Assembly: GCA_037447655.1 (NCBI GenBank)
Contig: JBBHKE010000125.1
Span: forward strand, 226,173-241,397
DNA length: 15,225 nucleotides
DNA from: Zygnema cylindricum
Taxonomy: Eukaryota > Streptophyta > Zygnematophyceae > Zygnematales > Zygnemataceae
Reading direction: 5' to 3'
This document shows, one piece after another, positions 1 through 7,924 of the stretch. The notes beneath the pieces are model-generated. The model saw nothing but the letters and a program-made list of their open reading frames with translations. It searched no databases and was not told where the DNA came from. Made by a program: the position numbers and the translations under genes. The number at the start of each line of letters is the position of its first letter. The stretch's first letter is position 1.

Positions 1-69
1 CATATTTGGTTGTTTCCAAGAAGCCCACCGTCTGGAGGCTTAACGTGCTTCCACTTTATTCCTCGAGTT

Positions 70-218
70 TTAGGCATGGATGCTGGTGGCGAGGTTCGTA
101 AATGCTTTAGCAGCGGCTTCAATGGCAGCTTTAGTGGCCTCTTCTATAACATCATCAATGGCGGCTTCATGGTAGAGGATTTTTAATGGCGGCTTCCCTA
201 TAGAGGAGGAGGAAAGTC
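70..218 (-). CDS. Possible terminal exon of an unrecognised gene (alanine-rich C-terminus)
   Basis: On the minus strand a reading frame runs from a plausible splice acceptor (ending TTTCTGTAG at 219-220) to a TAA at 72-70. It encodes about 48 residues ending in an Ala/Glu/Lys-rich amphipathic stretch (EAAIDDVIEEATKAAIEAAA) followed by KAFTNLATSIHA. An AATAAA polyadenylation-type hexamer lies about 10 bases past the stop. The composition resembles a helical C-terminus, and the base composition is less AT-rich than the sequence to its right. Against it: the coding strand has a repeated GAAGCCGCCATT-like unit, so the frame could be a by-product of a short repeat. I do not recognise the family. 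Any upstream exons would lie further right on the minus strand, where I see none, so this may be a gene remnant. Confidence 0.22.
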
Positions 219-226
219 CTACAGAA

Positions 227-398
227 ATTCAAACTTAGCTCGCGCAAATGGTGCAACGACTCTTTTTCGAAAATTCAGTACAGTTTTCCTTTCAGTTTGC
301 CGTACAGTAAAAACTTAGCGAAATTTACGAAAAGTAATAAACTAACAAATAATACGTCGAAATCGTAAAAATTGAAAAATTCGCGTGAGGTGAACAAC
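227..398. repeat. Dispersed repeat, copy 1 (related to 8092-8525)
   Basis: This stretch shares several blocks with 8092-8525. The blocks are ATTCAAACTTA followed by GCGCAAATGGTGCAAC (near 227-258, again near 8176-8206), and AATCGTAAAAATTGAAAAA followed by a GAACAAC-type end (near 361-398, again near 8134-8172). The order of the blocks differs between copies, as expected for an old rearranged dispersed repeat. No coding capacity is visible. Confidence 0.55.
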
Positions 399-402
399 TA
401 TA

Positions 403-1303
<901 letters not shown>

Positions 1304-1356
1304 AAGAAGAAGAAGAAGAAGAAGAAGAAGAAGAAGAAGAAGAAGAAGAAGAAGAA
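1304..1356. repeat. (AAG)n microsatellite
   Basis: About 17-18 AAG/GAA triplets in a row, giving poly-Glu on plus and poly-Phe on minus. It lies just past the stop codon of the NicO gene, so it is probably in its 3' UTR or flank. Confidence 0.95.
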
Positions 1357-1441
1357 AACACCACTTGTCATTCCCAAAACCTGCCCTTTTTTCTTACACC
1401 GATTATCCTTCGAAACTTATCCCATTTATCCCTTTTTTCAT

Positions 1442-2284
1442 TTATCCAAATATACTTTTACCGAAAAAGTCACTCGACAAAATTCCTACACCGACCGTTA
1501 TTGCTACGAGAGAAGCTACGAGAGAGAGACGATGAGTCAACCACGGGACCCTTTTGTGTAAAGCGTCACTACAAGATCCAATAAAAGCGGTATATAATCC
1601 CATCGCCAAAATGGTCCCTAAAAGAAACATGAATAAAAACGAAGCTCCGGCGACTTTCGAGGGTAAAGCGAGAGCCGGGAGAATAACGAGAAGAGCGTCG
1701 GGTTGAAGACCGTGAACAATTCCCGTCGCAAAAGTTGCCATACTAAATGCTTGTTTATCGGAAGCGAAAACTACAGCTCCCGGTTGAGCTAAACATTCTT
1801 CGTCATCCGGAGCACAAGTTATAGTTTGATGTTGAGATTCGTAAATTCCCATCCCTCCTATCGTCATGAGAGTGAGACCAACGATTCGAGCTCCCCACAC
1901 TCGCAAAAGGTCCAAATGGAGTTTATCTCTAAAAACGACAAAAAGAGCACCGAATAAAACTTGACCAACATCGTGACCACATCCCCATAGAGCTCCGACC
2001 GCCGCCGATTCGAGTTTAGTTCGACCAATCGAGAGAGGAGCTAAAGCGGCTAAGTGGTCAGGACCGGAGAGAGTGTGGACGAGACCAGCTAAAAGTCCGG
2101 CCCAAGCGGAAGTAAAAACGTTATTTGAGGTGAGAGAGTGAGCGTGAGAATGAGCATGGTGAGCTCCTTCCGACAAAACCATATTACCCATTTTCTGATG
2201 GGAGACATGGGCTCGAGCGAAACCGGGCCGGAAAAAGGCGAAAGCGAGAAGAGCAATAGCAGCGATTCGAAGAATTCGGAGGAT
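1442..2284 (-). CDS. NicO/UreH-like chloroplast membrane transporter, terminal exon
   Basis: This exon encodes the whole conserved membrane domain of the plant NicO/UreH-like family (annotated in plants as high-affinity nickel-transport family or urease accessory UreH-like proteins, usually plastid-targeted). The family carries transition-metal ions across membranes; the true substrate in plants is uncertain. The exon opens with a hydrophobic helix (ILRILRIAAIALLAFAFF) ending in an AxA-like FARA. A His-rich loop (HHAHSHAH) follows, then the signature H-TLSGP-DH at the start of the first conserved helix, GCGHDVGQ, and HGLQPDAL followed by LPALALPS, with further hydrophobic helices to the C-terminus. 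The frame is continuous to TAA at 1444-1442. An internal ATG at 2191 is a tempting start, but the open frame continues upstream with no ATG. It reaches a strong acceptor (pyrimidine tract, CTGCAG, then ATC) at 2285-2286, so the exon is taken to begin at 2284 in phase 0. The metal-binding histidines are intact and nothing suggests a pseudogene. Confidence 0.88.
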   Translation of the reverse strand: MLRILRIAAIALLAFAFFRPGFARAHVSHQKMGNMVLSEGAHHAHSHAHSLTSNNVFTSAWAGLLAGLVHTLSGPDHLAALAPLSIGRTKLESAAVGALWGCGHDVGQVLFGALFVVFRDKLHLDLLRVWGARIVGLTLMTIGGMGIYESQHQTITCAPDDEECLAQPGAVVFASDKQAFSMATFATGIVHGLQPDALLVILPALALPSKVAGASFLFMFLLGTILAMGLYTAFIGSCSDALHKRVPWLTHRLSLVASLVAITVGVGILSSDFFGKSIFG

Positions 2285-2898
2285 CTGCAGAAGAGGGAGG
2301 GAGAAAGAGAGAGAGGGAGGGAGAGAGGGAGAGGGAGGGAGGCGGAAGGGGAAGAGGGGGAGAGAGGGAGGGAGGGAGTGAGAGGGGAAGGAGGAAGAAT
2401 GGGAAGGATGGAGGAAGGAATGGAGGGGAGGGGGATGAAGAGGAAGGAAGGAATGGAAGGAATGGAATGGAGGATAAAGGAGGAAGGAGGAAGGAGGATG
2501 GAAGAAGAATGGAAAATAAAAAGAAAATGGGTGGAAATGGAAAGGAAACAGGAAGGAGGAACAGGAAAGAGATCAAAAAAAGTGAAGAAGGAGGGGATAA
2601 GAAAGTAAGAAAAAGAAAAAAGAAAAATGAGGGAAGGAGGAGGATAGAGATAAAAAAAGAGTAAGGAGATGAAAGTGGTAGGTAGACAATATCCTGAAGA
2701 ATTAAAGGGGAAGGAAGGAGAGCGAGGGAAAGAAGAACCGAATGGGGGACGGAGAGAGGGAAAGAAAAAAGGAGGGGAGAGAAGACAGAGGGAGAGAGAG
2801 AGGGAGGGAGGGAGCTGTCATCTAACCTCAGAATTTAAACCACCCTTACCTGTTTCCCTATCCTGTGACGTCAACAAAACTCTCCCTCTCCCTCTCAC
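2285..2898 (-). other. Intron of the NicO-like gene, almost pure polypyrimidine on the coding strand
   Basis: The proposed intron is 614 nt, with donor AAG/GTGAGA at 2899/2898 and acceptor CTGCAG at 2285. From about 2290 to 2815 the plus strand is almost entirely purine, so the coding strand is nearly all C and T. That makes a very long polypyrimidine tract before the acceptor. In-frame stops (for example TGA at 2575-2573) exclude reading straight through. An alternative donor GAG/GTTAGA (exon end 2827) also keeps phase 0. A consensus-strength CAG/GTAAGG (exon end 2850) would shift the frame. The Arg/Glu/Lys-rich open frames on the plus strand are by-products of the purine bias. Confidence 0.6.
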
Positions 2899-3447
2899 CT
2901 TCGGAGTCAAATTACTCGGCTGTCCACTTTCAGTGTCACGTGGCAGCACCAGGTTATCTCCCTCCTGTCCGTTGCTGACGTCAGCAGTCTCCAACTTCCT
3001 CCCTCCGCTCTGAACCCTGATGTCTCGATTTTCCAGAGAGGCCCTTAACCCTAAAATTCCACTTTTTTGCGCTGGTTGTAGATCATATCTGAACCCTAAA
3101 CCTTTTGGAAACCCTAAAAAAGCCACAATTTTTTTTTCCCCTGAGAACTTATTTGTACCCTTTCCAAATTCCTTTCCAAAAAAGGGGTTTAAAAACCCTC
3201 TAATTTGTGCGTTCCTTCCTTCGCCCCCTCTCCTTCCGCCTCCCTTCTGAGCAGGTTGTACGGATTGTACGGACTGTACGGAATGGAGAGAATTCGCAGT
3301 GCGGAAGGGCGGAGAAGAAAATAGAGGCTGCAGAGAGGGCCTTACACATTGTACGGATGGTACGGATAGCAAGTTGCTAGGTTGAGAGACTGCCACGTGG
3401 ACGCCTGAGCATTGGCCCAGGGCGTGAGGGCGAAGTTGCAGCGACAT
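2899..3447 (-). CDS. NicO/UreH-like protein, first exon (chloroplast transit peptide and linker)
   Basis: A long open frame starts at ATG 3447-3445 (the TTG further upstream is not a likely start) and continues past 2850 without a stop. With the donor AAG/GTGAGA at 2899/2898 it gives 183 residues and joins the terminal exon in phase 0, for a protein of about 463 residues. Plant relatives are nearer 370 by my recollection, so the linker is long or part of it is spliced out. The first about 75 residues contain no Asp or Glu and are rich in Ser, Pro, Leu, Val and Gln (begins MSLQLRPHALGQCSGVHVAV), typical of a chloroplast transit peptide. The rest (for example GFLNPFFGKEF and QPAQKSGILGLRASLENR) is low in recognisable domains. 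Caution: G-box, TGACGTCA and telo-box motifs occur inside it, so part of it may be promoter or 5' UTR instead. Confidence 0.5.
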
Positions 3448-3720
3448 GACACGTGGCAAGAGGTGAGGAAGAAAAAGTGATAAAAGAGAGAGAGGGGGGG
3501 AGAGAGATGGCGAGGGAGAGGAGGAAAGAAAAAGAGTAGAGGTAAGAAGTGAGGTGACGGAGGGAAAGAGAGAGAGAGAGAGAGAGGAGAAAGAGAGACG
3601 GACACGTGGCAGCAGCAGGAGAGAGGGACAGCTGGCAGCAGGAGAGAGGGACAGCTGGCAGCAGGAGAGAGGGACAGCTGGCAGCAGGAGAGATCCTGCT
3701 ACCCTTCCGCAGACGTGGGA
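3448..3720 (-). promoter_or_regulatory. Putative promoter / 5' UTR of the NicO-like gene with G-boxes
   Basis: Directly upstream of the proposed ATG lie CACGTG cores at 3450-3455 and 3603-3608, each followed on the plus strand by GC to give CACGTGGC, the plant G-box/ABRE core. A third core is at 3394-3399 inside the proposed exon. Purine-rich GA tracts (CT on the coding strand) fill the space, as is common in plant 5' leaders. No clear TATA box was seen. Confidence 0.4.
3614..3693. repeat. 23-bp tandem repeat, about 3.5 copies
   Basis: Three complete, identical 23-bp units start at 3614, 3637 and 3660 (core AGCAGGAGAGAGGGACAGCT plus GGC). A partial unit starts at 3683. The array lies about 165 bases upstream of the proposed NicO start codon. 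Each unit contains the E-box-like palindrome CAGCTG. Confidence 0.95.
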
Positions 3721-4991
3721 GAGAGAGAGGGGTTTTTTTTTTGGAGAGAAGGTAATTTTAGGGCTAAGGGACGCTGAAGCGGGTTCAGGGAAGCACTTTG
3801 TTTTTTTGTTTTTTATTTTGTTTTTGTTTTTTTTTTTTTTTTTCTTTTTTTTTTTTTTTGTCGGGTAAGTTCATAAATTTTTTGGTTTGGTTTTTGGTTT
3901 TGGTAAGTTATGGCAAAAATAAAATTTTCATTGTTTTTTTGTTTACGCGATTTTTTTAGGCTGTACTTTTTCCCGTTACGATCGATGATGGGATGAAAAG
4001 TACCGGAATCTTGGACAGGGGGGAAGAACCTAGATACTGTTTTTGTTTTATACTTTTTTTCCTTTTGAAATTCAAAATTCGTAAAATTAGAAGGGTCGTA
4101 CATCGTATAGAAATCGACAAAACAAATAACGCCATAAGTATATCGTCAAAAGGTCCCCGATATATACACAAAAAAAAAAAAAAAATGGACGTGACGTTTG
4201 CTTTTGATCGAGGCGTTTGACCGTCATTTTTTTTTTTTTTTTTTTTTTTTTACGAGGTTTGGTTGAGATGTTAACTTGTACTTTGGATTATAGGGTCGAT
4301 TTGTCCAGTTCCCAAGTTCCAATGTTCTTTGGATTACGTCCGGATAATGCTTTTACGATATATTTTTTTCGTTGAAAGAAAGTATTTCATTGGCTGATGA
4401 ATTTTCTGGTCAGCATAACATGACATTTTAAATTTTACCAATAACTGTGTCCTGGCAGGGATATAAAAGTTTTTTCTGACATGGAAATTTACGAAGCGTG
4501 TAACGACAACTTCTCCGAGCGCCGTGTCGACAAATAAAAACGCCGCGTGGCAAGATCTTGTCGACAGAAGTCGGTTCTCGAACGTTTCTTCCTCCCCGTC
4601 CGGATAACGCTGTACCATGAGAATGTCGGTGGTGTACGGAAAAAAATCCAGGAAGGATACACTACAAACAGACGGTTATCGCAGATAGGATCTCAATAGT
4701 TACAGACTTATGACGTCTTTTTCACAGTTGCGTACAGTTTTGAGTAAGGAAAAGCTTGCGCCTACAACAAAATTGACGATGATGTCCATCGTTATTAGAA
4801 TTAACAACACTAATCCCGTCTCGATTTGTTTTGGCCGAAAATCACGAACTTTCGTGAACAATGCTATTTATTCGAGTGGAGGAAAATCTGCCACGTGTAT
4901 TTTTTATAAACTAGTTTTACATGTTTTGATTTTACATGACCTCTAATATATCCTTAACGCTAAATAACGAGAGGCAGTGTACAGTAAAGTA
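3694..4991. other. Intergenic spacer with poly-T/poly-A tracts, no supported gene
   Basis: It contains a T-rich run around 3800-3860. It also has a poly-A run near 4170-4186 and a poly-T run near 4227-4251, bracketing about 40 bases that form a weak inverted arrangement (ATGGACG...CGTCAT). Short similar segments GTCCGGATAATGCT (near 4339) and GTCCGGATAACGCT (near 4599) bracket a 94-codon minus-strand frame with no recognisable family. No coding region is convincing here. Confidence 0.45.
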
Positions 4992-5108
4992 CACCGTGTA
5001 TCGCTATTAGTGTTAATGTTGTTTTCGCCACTTAAAACATCTTTACACATGAAACATTTTAGATCTAACGGTCGGAAAGGCGAACGGAAACCATTCGATT
5101 ATGCTACA
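4992..5108. mobile_element. Partial copy (left end) of a CACCGTGTATCG-type element
   Basis: It starts CACCGTGTATCGCTATTAGT and continues GTTAATG...TTCGCCACTTAAAACATCTTT, the same left end seen near 6032 and 6469. No matching right end was found before the next element. Positions 5071-5108 also match 6433-6470 at 36 of 38 bases, so the two places share a longer history than the terminal repeat alone. Confidence 0.6.
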
Positions 5109-5338
5109 GCAAGGGTATCGAACAAGCCCCATACAAGTGTGGGACCTTCGGCACCTCGCGGCACCTCGCGCCGACATTCTGCACCTCTTGGGATCGGGTA
5201 CGAGAAACAGGGTTCTGGGGTTTGGGTTGTTTTTTTAATAAAAAAAAAACAAAAACAGAAAAAATAAACCCTAAACGAGCGGTCGCGGACGTCTTCGGCA
5301 CCCCGGAGGGCCAAAAAGTTGCAAGATTCAGTACTGTA
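5109..5338. other. Short GC-richer spacer between transposon copies
   Basis: It includes a tandem GGCACCTCGC (two adjacent copies near 5149-5168), a related GCACCTC near 5180, an A-rich run near 5235-5265 and a CCCTAAA motif near 5269. No gene is supported; open frames on both strands are low in coding character. Confidence 0.4.
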
Positions 5339-6024
5339 CACCGCGCATCGTAATTAGAGTAATGAAAAAATTAGAGTAAAAAAAGAGAAAAAAATAATTA
5401 GAGTAATTTACTTTAATTTATGTGATAGAACTGTTTCAAAAAGGAATTTACTCTAATTTATGGAAGTATTCTAATTTGACGCGCTGCATATCTCTACTGT
5501 AAATTAGGTATTCGTACAGCATCGTCGTGAATCGTAATTAGAGTAAATAACGCTAATTCGGTTGCCCTAAATTTTGACTCTATCACGTTAAATAGAGTAA
5601 ATGACTCTAAATTTTCCATTATACTATTTAAGGTACTTTTTGAATGAGCGTTAACAACTATAATACAGTGTCGTTTTAGATAGTGTGGCGTACGGTCGGT
5701 TTCTGACCGTGCAAAATCGTACTTTATTAAGTGGATAAGTAAAAATATTGATTTAATACATGCCGTTATCATGTAACTGCGTTTTAACAAACCGCGGAGT
5801 GCAAACGTCATAATGATGATAAACTGTACGTTTTGTCAGATTCTGTACGAATACCTAATTTATAGTAGAGATATTCAGCGCGTCAAATTAGAATACTTCA
5901 ATAAATTAGAGTAAATTCCTTATTGAAAAAATTATATCACACAAATTAAAGTTCATAACTCTAATTGTTTTTTTTCTCTTTTTTTACTCCAATTTCTTCT
6001 TTACTCTAATTACGATTCGCGGTG
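5339..6024. mobile_element. 686-bp foldback/MITE-like element with about 181-bp terminal inverted repeats
   Basis: The left end is CACCGCGCATCGTAATTAGA and the right end is ATTACGATTCGCGGTG. The inverted repeats run 5339-5519 and 5843-6024, and by eye nearly nine bases in ten match, including the inner landmark CGTACAG/CTGTACG. TA dinucleotides at 5337-5338 and 6025-6026 are consistent with a TA target duplication inside a palindromic ACTGTACAGT. The arms carry repeated ATTAGAGTAA/TTACTCTAAT motifs. The centre holds another end-like segment (GTGAATCGTAATTAGAGTAA near 5529) and the hairpin TACGGTC...GACCGTG. No transposase is encoded, so the element is non-autonomous. TA duplication suggests a Tc1/mariner-like mobiliser, but the CACCG terminus is not one I can assign. 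Confidence 0.88.
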
Positions 6025-6031
6025 TACAGTA

Positions 6032-6381
6032 GATCGCGTATCGCTATTACACCGTGAATCGCTATTAGCGTAAATGACTCTAATTGCGGTACTCCATTTT
6101 TTTACCCAAATTCTCAAATAGATAAATAATACCCTTGGAAAAACAAATTAGAGTATATGATTTCCCTCTAAACCCCCAAATTCCCAAACAGCGTAAATAA
6201 TGCTAATTGTTTCATTACGCTAATAGCGATTCACGGTGTAGTGTTAATGTTTTTTTTGCCACTCAAAACATCTTTTAGGTAAGATCCCATAGCGGTCTCC
6301 ATTTTGAAATCAGAGATGTGTGTACGGAGATTTTTTTTTAATTGGCGAAAAGATTTTTAACACTAATAGCGATACACGGTG
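6032..6381. mobile_element. CACCGTGTATCG-type element carrying a nested insertion
   Basis: The left end is slightly decayed (GATCGCGTATCGCTATTA) and the right end is intact (TAACACTAATAGCGATACAC then GGTG, ending at 6381). With the nested 6050-6238 insertion removed, the left arm reads CGTATCGCTATTA joined to GTGTTAATG and ...GCCACTCAAAACATCTTTT. This matches the left end at 4992 closely. Near the right end, ATTGGCGAAAAGATTTTTAA mirrors the left arm. Confidence 0.75.
6050..6238. mobile_element. 189-bp MITE nested in the 6032-6381 element
   Basis: It begins CACCGTGAATCGCTATTAGC (then GTAA) and ends with the inverted copy ACGCTAATAGCGATTCACGG (then TG), flanked by TA at 6048-6049 and 6239-6240. 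Removing it with one TA restores an uninterrupted arm of the host element, direct evidence of transposition. Its centre has short ATTAGAGTA and CGTAAATAATGCTAATT motifs and no open frame of note. Confidence 0.88.
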
Positions 6382-6663
6382 AAGTGTACCTTCAGGTACG
6401 AATTCAAACGGCAAGTCAATTAATTAGCGGCCGTCGGAAAAGCGAATGGAAACCATTCGATTATGCTACACAGTGTATGTATCGCTATTCGGGTTAATAA
6501 TTTTTCGCCACTTAATACATCTTTTCTCCGTACACACTTGTCAGATTGTGGATCTGACGATTGCGATTGAAAGCTAGCAATCTCAACTTCCGATTGGCGG
6601 TCTCAAACCGAAAATCTGACAAGCGTGTACGGAGAAGTTATGATTTACGCAAAAAAACACTAA

Positions 6664-7900
6664 GGGTACGTCCCCATGCAAGCGATACTTTGAAAAAGTA
6701 TTTTGGACTGTAGTGAAGTGTTCCGTACTACTTTGAAAAGCGTCCCTATGTGCGAAAATGAAATCGGAACTTTGGAATGTGACGGGTGTAGATGTGGGTA
6801 CAACTTGCGCCGGTTGGAAACGACTACGAAACTTACTATGAATGATGACGTACGCGATAACTACAACGGTTGTAAACGTCTACAATACACGCGGCAATTG
6901 GTGACGTCTCAAAAACTAACGACGGATGTACACGTCTACAATGACAAATGGTGTCACAACTCCCGCGACATCACGTGACATCGTTACCTTGACCGTGACA
7001 TTGTAGACATCAGACCACATCAGACCATGAGTGTTACCACTGTCACACTCCTACCCTGCTACCGCTGTCACACTCTTACCCTGCTACCACTGTCACACTC
7101 CTACCCTGCTACCGCTGTCACACTCCTACTGTGCTACCACTGTCCAGCTGACTCCTCTCCGCCTGCGTATTTTTACAAAACCAAGAAATTGTATACTTCG
7201 CAATTTCTTCCTTTTCCACACCTGCTTCAAAAATTTAATCTGTTGCGGAGAAAAGGTAATCTGTTGCAGAAAAACTACCAGGAAACCTTTTTGCTGAGAC
7301 GTATTTACGAGTGCTTCATCGCAATTTTTTACAAAAAAAAAAAAAACAACCATTTTAAGAGCTTTGCATTGTGTGAGACATGGAGTCTGAGGGAGCGTGA
7401 TGGTGGAAGTGGGAGAGAGTGTTCGGTAGGTGGAGAGCGTACGGTAGAAGGAGAGAAGCTACTCTCTCGCGGATTTCACCTTGATGAAATGACGTTGAAA
7501 GCGAAAGACCACTGAAAAAAATAATCGTACAGGTCGCAAAGCGACATTTTTTTTTTTTTTTTGATCGACCTAAAATTTTCCCACTCGTGTAGCGCGTGCG
7601 TGGACCGTTTTTCATTCGCCATTTCCGAGGTACTTTCCCTGAAATCAAGTCGCGAGGTGATTTTTGATGAAGTTTTTTTTGACGGGCTGAATTCTCTTGC
7701 TTGGGGGTCGAAAAAAGGAAAACGCCAAAATTCGCTAACATGACGACAAACAGGAAGTACACTCAAAGTATCGACTTGACGTTTGCAGTACTTTTAAAGA
7801 ATTGCTTTTATTGTACGGTTAAAGTTTTTCTCGTACGGAACTGCGTTTTGGGTGAAAACGACAGATTAAAGTCGATACTTTAATACATGGGGACGTACCC
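6664..7900. mobile_element. 1237-bp non-autonomous PIF/Harbinger-like element
   Basis: The terminal inverted repeats are perfect for 15 bp: GGGTACGTCCCCATG at 6664 and CATGGGGACGTACCC ending at 7900. They are flanked by TAA at 6661-6663 and 7901-7903. A TAA/TTA duplication with G-rich ends is the hallmark of PIF/Harbinger. Removing the element with one TAA restores an AAAAACACTAACACTAATAGCG junction in the host element. Open frames inside (for example a 91-codon one from 6703) show no DDE transposase or Myb-like domain, so the element depends on a partner. It also contains a 25-bp tandem repeat and poly-A/poly-T runs. Confidence 0.82.
7035..7145. repeat. 25-bp tandem repeat, four copies plus a partial
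   Basis: Units starting TACCACTGTCACACTCCTAC or TACCGCTGTCACACTCCTAC begin at 7035, 7060, 7085, 7110 and (partial) 7135. ACCACTG and ACCGCTG alternate. The period is not a multiple of three, so open frames across the array repeat only every 75 bases and are not evidence of coding. Confidence 0.93.
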
Positions 7901-7924
7901 TAACACTAATAGCGATACACGGTG

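Larger units (their letters stand above)
6469..7924. mobile_element. CACCGTGTATCG-type element interrupted by a Harbinger-like insertion
   Basis: The left end near 6469 is decayed (GTGTATGTATCGCTATTC) and followed by TTTTTCGCCACTTAATACAT. The right end is TAACACTAATAGCGATACAC then GGTG, followed by TA. Inside the left part lies an inverted pair: CTCCGTACACACTTGTCAGA near 6525 and its mirror TCTGACAAGCGTGTACGGAG near 6615. The same TGTGTACGGAGA block occurs in the 6032-6381 copy, so it belongs to the family. A second transposon occupies 6664-7900. Confidence 0.75.

Noticed and set aside
2189-2191. ATG at 2191 as the NicO start codon
   Set aside because: It would remove the hydrophobic segment and AxA-like site encoded in frame just upstream and leave no targeting sequence. 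It remains possible for a minor form.
2184-2576. Minus-strand 130-codon Pro/Ser/Leu frame as the NicO N-terminus
   Set aside because: It is in a different frame from the conserved domain and ends at 2184. The in-frame sequence upstream of 2191 is a clear hydrophobic segment preceded by a splice acceptor.
2138-2664. Plus-strand Arg/Glu/Gly-rich open frames
   Set aside because: They are the reverse side of the polypyrimidine intron, and one runs antisense into the NicO exon.
4334-4618. 94-codon minus-strand frame
   Set aside because: No recognisable family or splice context; bracketed by a short repeated GTCCGGATAA segment. Kept only as part of the spacer description.
4710-5341. Several 65-96 codon frames on both strands
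   Set aside because: They cross transposon ends and A-rich runs and show no conserved motif.
6703-6978. 91-codon frame inside the Harbinger-like element as a transposase
   Set aside because: Too short, no DDE or DNA-binding motif seen, and not continued by other frames.
7027-7515. 162-codon frame through the 25-bp repeat
   Set aside because: The N-terminal part is the translated tandem repeat and the rest has no recognisable domain.
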